Of a stretch of 24,134 nucleotides of DNA, positions 16,813 to 24,134 are shown one piece after another. Positions within the stretch are counted from its first letter, which is position 1; the number at the start of each line of letters is the position of its first letter. A program made the translations under genes and the position numbers. The notes under the pieces are model-generated. The model had not been told where the DNA came from. It did no database searches and saw nothing but the letters and a program-made list of their open reading frames with translations. The DNA lies in assembly GCA_965365655.1 (NCBI GenBank), contig CBDUCN010000036.1, forward strand, positions 1 through 24,134. Reading direction: 5' to 3'. The DNA is from JBFHNV01 sp965365655 (GTDB lineage Bacteria > Pseudomonadota > Gammaproteobacteria > HK1).

Positions 16813-19158
16813 TCACAGCCCCGCGATGAAGTCGGCGATGATCGCCCGCGTGTCGCCGACGTCGCCGACGATCAGCCCGTGGCGCTCGGACTCCACCCGG
16901 TGCAGCGACACCGCGACGCCGGCGCCCGCGAGGCGCTCGTGCAGGGTGTCCACGCTGTCCGGCACCACCACCGGGTCGCGGGTGCCCTGGATCAGGCACA
17001 CCGGGCAGCTCACGTCGTCGAGGCGCGGGAGCATCGCGTCCACGAGCCGGCGCAGCTCGTAGAGCCCGCGCATCGGCATGTGACGGTAGTTGATGTGGGG
17101 GTTCTCCGACTCGTTCAGCGTGAACGGCATGACCCCGTCGAGGCTCGAAAGCGATCGCACCAGCCGGTTCGCGCCGTGCATCAGGCCCACGAAGCGCATG
17201 TGCGGGTGCTGGAAGCGCACCGGCACGCACACCGCGCACACGCCGGCGACGCGCGCGCTCGCGTCGCCGCCGCCGGCCAGGTGCAGCGCGAGCGATCCGC
17301 CGGTGGAGAAGCCGACCACCGCGACGCGCTCGCACAGGCCCTCGACGATGCGCACGCCGCGGGTCACCGAGCCCAGCCAGTCCTCGTAGCTGCGCTCGCG
17401 CAGATCCCACGGCGACGTGCCGTGGCCCTTCAGGCGCACCGCGTACACGGTATGGCCGCGCTCGTTCAGCTCCCGCGCGAGGCCGCGCATCTCGGCCGGC
17501 GACGCGAGGAAGCCGTGGGCCAGCACGACCCCGGTGTCGCGGCTGCCATCGCCCTCCAGCAGGTAGGGCTCGCCGGGCTCGGTGGCGGTCTCCAGCACGT
17601 TGATCGCCTGGTGGCGCTCGTCGGCGAAGCGGGCGCGATCGAAGCGCAGGCCGATCTGCTCGTCGTCGACGCGCGCGAGCGCGATGCTGCGCGGATCGTG
17701 GCGTTCCCTGCCCTTCACGACCTGGCGCAACGCCCGGCGCAGCCGGTGCAGCGGCATGATCTCGTTCGCGTACACCTCCACCAGGTTCTCCAGGCGCACC
17801 ACGTCGAAGTGGTGCTCCTCGCGCAGCTTCGGCAGGAAGCGGTAGCCGCTCTCGTCCTCGCTGAGCAGCGCCATGCGCGCCGCGGTCGCGACGAGCTGCT
17901 CCAGCGCCTCGCAGTGCCCGTCCGGCAGGTCGCCGTAGCTCTCGGGGTTGCGCAGCGAGCGGTGCAGGTGCAGGTCGGGCAGCGCCTGCGCGGCCTTCAC
18001 CGCCTCGTAGAGCTGAAGCCGGAAGCGCGTCTTCTCCACGCGCGACTGCCCGTGGTCCAGCAGCTCCAGCATCAGCGCGGACGCGAGGTGGCTCAGGTTC
18101 ACCGACACGGTGACGTACATGCGGTGCATGTACTCGTCGCGCATGCGCGCCGTCTCCCGGCGCATGCAGCGCGCGAACAGCCGGCTCGCGGCAGACCCGC
18201 GATCGGGGCGGATGCGAAACGCGTCCTCGATGCCGTCGATGCGCCGCGCGGCGTGCCGCAGCAGCGGGCGTTCCCACCAGCGCCAGTAGTCGCGCACCGC
18301 GACCGACGCCCCGAGCCGGATGTCCATGTCGGTGTGCTCGAGCAGGATGTTGCCCTCGATCATCAGCTCCTCGGACAGCCGCCGGCTCAGCCCCCGGTTG
18401 ATCAGCTCCGCGCCCTTGCTGAGCAGGTTCTCGCCGACGCGGATCGGGTAGAAGGTGATGTTCGACGGCACCACGGCGGTGGGCCGCTCGCAGGCCGCGA
18501 GCAGCGCGTCCGTATCCATCGCCACCGACGCGGCGAGGCGGTCCAGGCGCGCCGACTGACCGCGCGTGCGTGCGTCGAGCACGGCGCACTTGAACGCGTC
18601 CAGGCCGAGCGCCAGCACGGCCGCGCCGGCGTGGTGCTTGCGCCGCGCGTCGGCGGTGCGCGAGTACACGCTGTAGCGCCCGCGCTCGTCCACCACGCGG
18701 CGGTCCTTCACGATGCCGCCCTCGGGGAACACGATGATGCGCCGCCCGCGCAGCGCCTCCGCGGCGAGGAAGGGCAGCAGGTCCGGCAGGCCGTTCGGCA
18801 CCGCGCCCACCGAGAGCAGGAAGTCCGAGAACGCATCGCCCGGGCGGAAGAACTCCCCGGACGCGATGGAGCGCGAGTACGCGCCGCACTCCTGGTAGAT
18901 GAAGTACTGCGGGATGAAGGTCTCGAAGCGCGCAAAGTGGTTGAACAGGAAGATCTCGCCCTGGTGGATGCGCTCCGGCGCGTGCAGCTTGAGATTGACG
19001 CGCAGGACCCGCTCGAGCACCCGGAACAGGCGCGCGGTCCAGCGATAGCTGGACTCGCTGATCGCGAGCTGCGCGGCGTCGGGCACCCAGGCCGCGGGCG
19101 CCTGCGGCTCCTCCAGCGGCGCGGAGGCCGGGGCCGCGTGCACGGCGGTGCGGCTCAT
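16813..19158 (-). CDS. Acyltransferase-alpha/beta hydrolase fusion protein
   Basis: A 781-residue two-part protein. The N-terminal part (about 40-400) resembles glycerolphosphate acyltransferases of the PlsB/PlsC superfamily. It has the block I motif LFNHFARFET (His74, with Glu79 where Asp is usual), block III IIVFPEGG (141-148), and a block-IV-like proline segment (VVPSNITFYPIRVGENL). The C-terminal part (about 540-781) is an alpha/beta hydrolase of the monoglyceride-lipase/carboxylesterase type: VVLAHGFLASPAEMRGLA, GFSTGG with Ser618, QGTRDPVV with Asp728 and ERHGLIV with His760. The frame is open further upstream, but the ATG at 19158 overlaps the stop of the CPBP protease gene (ATGA), which fixes the start. 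It is the last gene of the cluster. A lipid-remodelling role, removing and adding acyl chains, is inferred. Confidence 0.85.
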   Translation of the reverse strand: MSRTAVHAAPASAPLEEPQAPAAWVPDAAQLAISESSYRWTARLFRVLERVLRVNLKLHAPERIHQGEIFLFNHFARFETFIPQYFIYQECGAYSRSIASGEFFRPGDAFSDFLLSVGAVPNGLPDLLPFLAAEALRGRRIIVFPEGGIVKDRRVVDERGRYSVYSRTADARRKHHAGAAVLALGLDAFKCAVLDARTRGQSARLDRLAASVAMDTDALLAACERPTAVVPSNITFYPIRVGENLLSKGAELINRGLSRRLSEELMIEGNILLEHTDMDIRLGASVAVRDYWRWWERPLLRHAARRIDGIEDAFRIRPDRGSAASRLFARCMRRETARMRDEYMHRMYVTVSVNLSHLASALMLELLDHGQSRVEKTRFRLQLYEAVKAAQALPDLHLHRSLRNPESYGDLPDGHCEALEQLVATAARMALLSEDESGYRFLPKLREEHHFDVVRLENLVEVYANEIMPLHRLRRALRQVVKGRERHDPRSIALARVDDEQIGLRFDRARFADERHQAINVLETATEPGEPYLLEGDGSRDTGVVLAHGFLASPAEMRGLARELNERGHTVYAVRLKGHGTSPWDLRERSYEDWLGSVTRGVRIVEGLCERVAVVGFSTGGSLALHLAGGGDASARVAGVCAVCVPVRFQHPHMRFVGLMHGANRLVRSLSSLDGVMPFTLNESENPHINYRHMPMRGLYELRRLVDAMLPRLDDVSCPVCLIQGTRDPVVVPDSVDTLHERLAGAGVAVSLHRVESERHGLIVGDVGDTRAIIADFIAGL

Positions 19159-20072
19159 CGTGCGCCCGCGCCGCGCGCCGGCAGCCGCCACCACAGCACG
19201 AGGGCGAGGCCGGCCAGCACCGCCGCCGCGAGCCAGCCGATCAGGTCGTCGTAGCGCCCGGCCAGCGCGCGCAGGCCCGACGCCTCGGACACGTAGGTGA
19301 ACTTCTTGAACACCTTGATCGTGAACACCCAGCCGGCGTGGATGCCGATCGCGAGCGCGACGTCACCGTCACGGATGCGCGCGACGCCCAGCGCGACGCC
19401 CGCGGCCAGCAGCGCGACGAACGAGTCCACGTTGGCCGGGTCCAGCACGGCCGCCGCGACGCGGCCCAGCATCGCGAAGCCGGACAGCGCGCCGTGGGGC
19501 CCGGGCGGCGGCGGCGACTCGAGGAAGTGCGCCGCCGCGTACACGGCCGCCCCGACCCACAGCGCGACGGCCGCGCCCCCGCAGCGCTCGAGCGCGGTGA
19601 ACAGCCCGCCCCGGAACCACAGCTCCTCGAGCAGCGCGACGGCCAGCGCCGGCGCCGCGGCGGCCGCCGCGACCTCGATCCACGACTCCGTGGGCCATAC
19701 CTGGTCGGGAAGCGGAACCCGCACCTCGAGGGCGAACAGCGCCGCGCACACGATGCCCAGGCTGGCCACTCCGGCCGCGAAGCCGCGCACCAGGCGCGTC
19801 GCGAGGCCGCGGCGCGGCGGCACGCCCCACACGCCGCGCCAGCCGCCGCGGCCCACGCCCCCGAGCGCCGCGACGAGCGGAAAGGTGGCCGCGATCGCGA
19901 CCAGCTGCAGCGTGCGCACGGCGACCTCGTCCAGCGTCGCGCCTCCGGCGCCGGCGGCGTGCAGCGCGGCGAGCACCCACGGGCTGGCCGCGCCCGCGAC
20001 GAGCACGATGCCCGCGAGATAGGCCGCGAGCGCGGCCAGCGCCCGCCCCGGCGCGACCGCCGGCCCCGTCAT
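19155..20072 (-). CDS. CPBP-family intramembrane metalloprotease
   Basis: A 305-residue polytopic membrane protein of the CPBP (CAAX protease and bacteriocin-processing, Abi) family. The three signature elements are present in order: EELWFR with Glu149, Glu150 and Arg154; YAAAHF with His182; and HAGWVF with His245. These are the residues that form the predicted metal site in this family. About eight hydrophobic segments are seen. The open frame extends upstream across dinB, but the ATG at 20072 overlaps the dinB stop (ATGA) and gives the expected size. Its own stop overlaps the start of the acyltransferase-hydrolase gene in the same way. The substrate is unknown. Confidence 0.88.
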   Translation of the reverse strand: MTGPAVAPGRALAALAAYLAGIVLVAGAASPWVLAALHAAGAGGATLDEVAVRTLQLVAIAATFPLVAALGGVGRGGWRGVWGVPPRRGLATRLVRGFAAGVASLGIVCAALFALEVRVPLPDQVWPTESWIEVAAAAAAPALAVALLEELWFRGGLFTALERCGGAAVALWVGAAVYAAAHFLESPPPPGPHGALSGFAMLGRVAAAVLDPANVDSFVALLAAGVALGVARIRDGDVALAIGIHAGWVFTIKVFKKFTYVSEASGLRALAGRYDDLIGWLAAAVLAGLALVLWWRLPARGAGAR

Positions 20073-21211
20073 CGGCGAAGGCTCCCGCCGCGGCGCACCG
20101 CGCCGTCGCCGAAGCGCCCGGCGATGCGATCGCTGAGCCCGTCCAGCGCGCCCCGGCCGGCGGCGAACAGGTCGCTCTGGGCGCCCTCGCCGCCCAGGTC
20201 CGCGAGCCCCATGCCGATCAGGCGCAGCGCGCCCGGCTCGCGATCGAGCTGCGCGGCCAGCAGCTCCGACGCCGCGCGCCACAGCGCGTCCGTCTGCGCG
20301 CTGGGCGCGTCCAGGGTGCGCGCGCGGGTGACCGTGCGGAAGTCGCCGTAGCGCAGCTTGATCTGCACCCGGCGGCCCGCAACGCCGCGCGCGCGGGCGC
20401 GCCGGGCCACCTGCTCGGTCAGCGCCAGCAGGCGTGCGCGCAGCCAGGCGCGATCGGAGACGTCGCGCGGGAAGGTGGTCTCGTGGCTCAGGGACTTCGC
20501 GCGCGCGTCCGGCACCACCGCGCGGCGGTCGACGCCGCGCGCGAGCTCGCGCAGGTGATCGGCGTGGCGGCCGAAGCGCGCGCGCAGGGCCGCCTCCGGC
20601 GCGGTGCGCAGATCCTCGACGGTGTGGATGCCGAGCCCCGCGAGACGCGCGCGCGCGGTGTCCCCGACCCCCCAGAGCCGGGTCACCGGCATCGGGTCCA
20701 GGAACTCCTGCACTGCGTCCGCGGGCACCACGGTCAGCCCGTCGGGCTTGTCCAGCGCGCTCGCGAGCTTGGCCAGGAACTTGTTGCCGGCCACGCCGAC
20801 GCTGGCCACCAGCGACAGCTCGCCGCTGATGTCGTGCTTGATGCGCCGCGCGATCGCCTCGGCGCCGCCGAACAGGCGCTCGCTGGCGGTCACGTCCAGG
20901 AACGCCTCGTCCAGCGCGAGCGGCTCCACCTGCGGGGTGTAGCGCGCGAACACCGCGTGGATGTCGCGCGAGACCGCGGCGTAGAGGTCCATGCGCGAGC
21001 GCACGAACACCGCGTGCGGGCACAGCCGGCGCGCCTGCGCCGCCGGCATCGCGCTGTGCACCCCGTAGCGGCGCGCCGCGTAGCTCGCGGCCGCGACCAC
21101 GCCGCGCCCGTCCGGCGTGCCGCCGACCACGACCGGCCGGCCGCGCAACGACGGGTCCTCGCGCTCCTCCACCGACGCGTAGAACGCGTCCATGTCGACG
21201 TGCAGGATCAC
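20069..21211 (-). CDS. dinB: DNA polymerase IV (Y-family, DinB)
   Basis: Error-prone Y-family translesion polymerase (380 aa). Seen: the N-terminal catalytic motif ILHVDMDAFYASVEE with Asp6 and Asp8, the second acidic site ALDEAFLDVT (Asp101, Glu102), the helix-hairpin-helix thumb segment LWGVGDTARARLAGLGIHTVEDL, and the little-finger domain from about 230. A clamp-binding-like motif QSDLF (345-349) is followed by the usual LDGLSDRIAGRFGDGAV tail. The start is taken as the GTG at 21211, which directly begins the conserved MILHVDMDAF and has AAGGG about 7 nt upstream; the frame is open further upstream without homology. No SOS (LexA) box was recognised nearby. It sits inside an apparent operon of envelope-related genes, and its stop overlaps the CPBP gene start. 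Confidence 0.95.
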   Translation of the reverse strand: MILHVDMDAFYASVEEREDPSLRGRPVVVGGTPDGRGVVAAASYAARRYGVHSAMPAAQARRLCPHAVFVRSRMDLYAAVSRDIHAVFARYTPQVEPLALDEAFLDVTASERLFGGAEAIARRIKHDISGELSLVASVGVAGNKFLAKLASALDKPDGLTVVPADAVQEFLDPMPVTRLWGVGDTARARLAGLGIHTVEDLRTAPEAALRARFGRHADHLRELARGVDRRAVVPDARAKSLSHETTFPRDVSDRAWLRARLLALTEQVARRARARGVAGRRVQIKLRYGDFRTVTRARTLDAPSAQTDALWRAASELLAAQLDREPGALRLIGMGLADLGGEGAQSDLFAAGRGALDGLSDRIAGRFGDGAVRRGGSLRR

Positions 21212-21254
21212 GCGCGCGCCCTTGCCGCGCCGGCACGCGATGCCGGCGCGCGGC

Positions 21255-22058
21255 TCACCCCACCACGCGGATGTGCCACGGCTCGTAGCGCACCCCCAGC
21301 AGGTTCCCGGCGGGGTAGCGCAGCCGCGCATGACCCAGCGCCACCAGCCGCGCGTGCACCGGCGTCGCCGCGAAGTCGGCGCGGAAGTTGCGCACGCCGT
21401 AGCCGCGCTGGCCGACGTCGAAGTCGCCGATGCCGTGGTACGAGTAGCCGGGCGGAGCCAGCGAGCGCGACGCCAGCGACAGGTTGCCGTCCGCGCGCTG
21501 GACCTTGCGCAGGAACAGGTGGAACTGCTTCACGACGCCGCGCACGCCGGACGTGAGCACCAGGTCCTCGCCGACCTCGGCGCGCATGCGGCGCCACTTC
21601 TCGAGCGCCGGCCCGCGGAACAGCCGCGCCGCGGTGCCCGGCACCCGCAGCACGTCGCGCGCCGGCGGCGCCTCGGTCAGGCGCGGCACCACCTTGCGTC
21701 CGCGAAAGCCGAGCCGGCTGGCCTCGGTGAAGAACACGCGCTCGAGGAACGCGAGCTCGGGCGCGGTGAACGCGCCGACGGACGCGTGGCCGCGCGCGAT
21801 CGCCAGCATGCGGTCGAACCCCATCACGCCGAAGTTTCCGAAGCCCACCGTGGACTGCACGCGCTCGAGCCGGCGCACCACCTGGACCAGCAGCGCACGG
21901 TCGGCTTCCTCCAGCCACACGTCGCCGTGGTGGCTGGCGTCGAACGCGGCCATCCGCGCGCGGTACGCGTCGTCGCCGGACGCGGCGCGCGCGACGCCGG
22001 GCGCGAGCGCACAGCCGGTGAGCGCCGCCGCGGCGGCCAGCACGCTGCGGCGCTTCAC
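21255..22058 (-). CDS. M15-family D-Ala-D-Ala carboxypeptidase-like lipoprotein
   Basis: A 267-residue exported zinc peptidase of the M15 (VanY/DacY-like) type. The N terminus is MKRRSVLAAAAALTGCALAPGVARA: a twin-arginine-like start (KRRSVL) with a possible lipobox LTGC (Cys16) or a signal-peptidase I site after residue 25. The conserved core is at the C-terminal end: SGVRGVVKQFHLFL, then PPGYSYHGIGDFDVG (His208, Asp214), then RYEPWHIRVV (Glu259, His262). His208, Asp214 and His262 are the expected zinc ligands and Glu259 the base. The H-to-D spacing is one residue shorter than in VanXY-type enzymes. The GTG at 22058 overlaps the stop of the methyltransferase gene (GTGA), which fixes the start. 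It probably trims peptidoglycan stem peptides. Confidence 0.85.
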   Translation of the reverse strand: MKRRSVLAAAAALTGCALAPGVARAASGDDAYRARMAAFDASHHGDVWLEEADRALLVQVVRRLERVQSTVGFGNFGVMGFDRMLAIARGHASVGAFTAPELAFLERVFFTEASRLGFRGRKVVPRLTEAPPARDVLRVPGTAARLFRGPALEKWRRMRAEVGEDLVLTSGVRGVVKQFHLFLRKVQRADGNLSLASRSLAPPGYSYHGIGDFDVGQRGYGVRNFRADFAATPVHARLVALGHARLRYPAGNLLGVRYEPWHIRVVG

Positions 22059-22726
22059 GCGGCGGTGCGCTTGCGCGCCAGCGTGAGCCCGTCGCCGATG
22101 GGCAGCAGGCTGAGGGTGACGCGCTCGTCGCCGTGCAGCGCGCGGTTGAAGTCGCGGATGGCCACCGTGTCCGGATCGTCGTCGTGCGGATCGGCGGGAC
22201 GCCCCGACCACAAGGTGTTGTCCACCGCGATCAGGCCGCCGGCGCGCAGCAGCGCCAGGCAGCGCTCGTAGTACGCGAGGTAGCCGCCCTTGTCGGCGTC
22301 GATGAACGCGAAGTCGAAGCTGCCCGCCTCGCCGCCGGCGAGCAGCGCGTCGAGGGTCTGCAGCGCCGGCGCGAGCCGCAGCTCGATGCGGTGCGCGACG
22401 CCGGCCCGCTGCCAGTGCTCGCGCGCCACCGCCGTCCACTCCTCGCTGACGTCGCAGGCCACGATGCGCCCGTCCTCGGGCAGCGCGAGCGCCATCGCCA
22501 GCGCCGAGTAGCCGGTGAAGGTGCCCACCTCGAGCACGCGACGCGCCCCGGTGAGCTCGATCAGCAGACCCATGAGCTGGCCCTGCTCGGGCGACACCTG
22601 CATGCGGGCGTTGCGCATGCCCGCGGTCGCCTCGCGCAGCCGTGCGAGCGGCTCCGGCTCGCGCAGCGAGACCTCGAGCAGGTAGGCATGCAGCGTGTCG
22701 TCGAGGCCGAGGGTGCGCGAGGACAT
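22055..22726 (-). CDS. SAM-dependent O-methyltransferase (CCoAOMT-like)
   Basis: A 223-residue class I methyltransferase of the caffeoyl-CoA/catechol O-methyltransferase-like family (Methyltransf_3). Seen: the SAM-binding motif VLEVGTFTGYSALAMA (64-79), acidic CDVSEEW at 91-97, FIDADKGGYLAYY (Asp143 and the following lysine), and VDNTLWSG (Asp169, Asn170). These match the metal-binding residues of the family. The frame runs open upstream to beyond argG, but the ATG at 22726 begins the conserved N terminus (SSRTLGLDDTLHAYLLEVSLREPE). No strong Shine-Dalgarno sequence precedes it. It is the first gene of the minus-strand cluster and is divergent from argG. The methyl acceptor is unknown, perhaps a small catechol. 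Confidence 0.9.
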   Translation of the reverse strand: MSSRTLGLDDTLHAYLLEVSLREPEPLARLREATAGMRNARMQVSPEQGQLMGLLIELTGARRVLEVGTFTGYSALAMALALPEDGRIVACDVSEEWTAVAREHWQRAGVAHRIELRLAPALQTLDALLAGGEAGSFDFAFIDADKGGYLAYYERCLALLRAGGLIAVDNTLWSGRPADPHDDDPDTVAIRDFNRALHGDERVTLSLLPIGDGLTLARKRTAA

Positions 22727-22811
22727 GTGCGGGGGAGCGGGCGGATTCCGGGAGAAGGGTATACGGGTTGCCGGGCCGGGGGTAGCCGCGGCCGGCGGGT
22801 CCGCGGCCGGA

Positions 22812-22833
22812 GCCGCCCGCGATCGCGGGCGGC
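22812..22833. promoter_or_regulatory. Perfect 22-bp palindrome in the argG divergent region
   Basis: A perfect self-complementary 22-mer centred on CGATCG (half site GCCGCCCGCGA), 86 bp upstream of the methyltransferase start and 61 bp before the argG start. It ends about 19 bp before the argG -10-like element, so it could be an operator for either divergent gene. It does not resemble an ArgR box, which is AT-rich. The role is inferred. Confidence 0.4.
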
Positions 22834-22852
22834 AACGCGGACGGGCCTGCGC

Positions 22853-22858
22853 TATCAT
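22853..22858 (+). promoter_or_regulatory. Possible argG -10 element
   Basis: TATCAT, five of six to the sigma-70 -10 consensus, 36 bp before the argG ATG, with a GGCAAC-like weak -35 position upstream. It stands out in GC-rich surroundings. Confidence 0.45.
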
Positions 22859-22894
22859 CGCGCGCCTCGCGCGAAACGCACCGGAACCCTGACC

Positions 22895-24127
<1,233 letters not shown>

Positions 24128-24134
24128 CGCGCGC

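Noticed and set aside
16636..19254. A plus-strand open frame of 872 codons opposite the acyltransferase-hydrolase gene
   Set aside because: His/Arg/Val-rich shadow translation; the minus strand has full catalytic motifs of two enzyme families.

Overview
This 24 kb window is chromosomal DNA from a very GC-rich bacterium. The E. coli-type single-chain pyruvate dehydrogenase E1 (aceE) beside aceF, an E3 that carries its own lipoyl domain, a YadG/YadH-like ABC exporter and a PEP-CTERM protein all point to a proteobacterium, most likely a gammaproteobacterium. That placement is inferred from gene content and I cannot name a genus. Most of the window is ordinary densely packed chromosome. The accessory-looking parts are about 7.5-9.75 kb and 16.6-16.8 kb, where GC drops, palindromes appear and a broken gene is found.

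Layout: (1) 2-6281, plus strand: the 3' end of aceE, aceF (two lipoyl domains), lpdA (lipoyl domain fused to E3), a YbfF-like esterase and a secreted phytase-esterase-like protein, closely spaced and partly translationally coupled. (2) 6303-8597, minus strand: an MFS transporter and, upstream of it, a PEP-CTERM surface protein with four internal repeats. (3) 8598-9745: a long leader region. It holds a near-consensus sigma-54 (-24/-12) promoter aimed at the PEP-CTERM gene, a 21-nt-arm inverted repeat, two exact copies of GTAAAG-N5-CGACAA, an FNR-like dyad, and the remnant of a DUF222/HNH-endonuclease gene. (4) 9746-12237, plus strand: a 2OG-Fe(II) oxygenase-like protein and a two-gene ABC exporter. 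(5) 12277-13482, minus strand: an FAD-dependent oxidoreductase of the geranylgeranyl-reductase type, divergent from a CocE/NonD-type hydrolase (13717-15567, plus strand), which is followed by a membrane-anchored ankyrin protein. (6) 16636-16812: a convergent intergenic region packed with palindromes. (7) 22726 down to 16813, minus strand: a five-gene cluster coding for an O-methyltransferase, an M15 peptidase, DinB (Pol IV), a CPBP membrane protease and an acyltransferase-hydrolase fusion. Three of its four junctions are 4-bp stop/start overlaps. (8) argG, divergent from that cluster, at the right edge.

The PDH genes form one functional unit that converts pyruvate to acetyl-CoA. The minus-strand cluster looks like an envelope/lipid-modification operon with dinB embedded in it. 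The most notable system is the PEP-CTERM gene and its leader, which looks like a complete sigma-54/enhancer-binding-protein control region for an exosortase substrate. No exosortase or PrsK/PrsR gene lies in the window, so its machinery must be encoded elsewhere.
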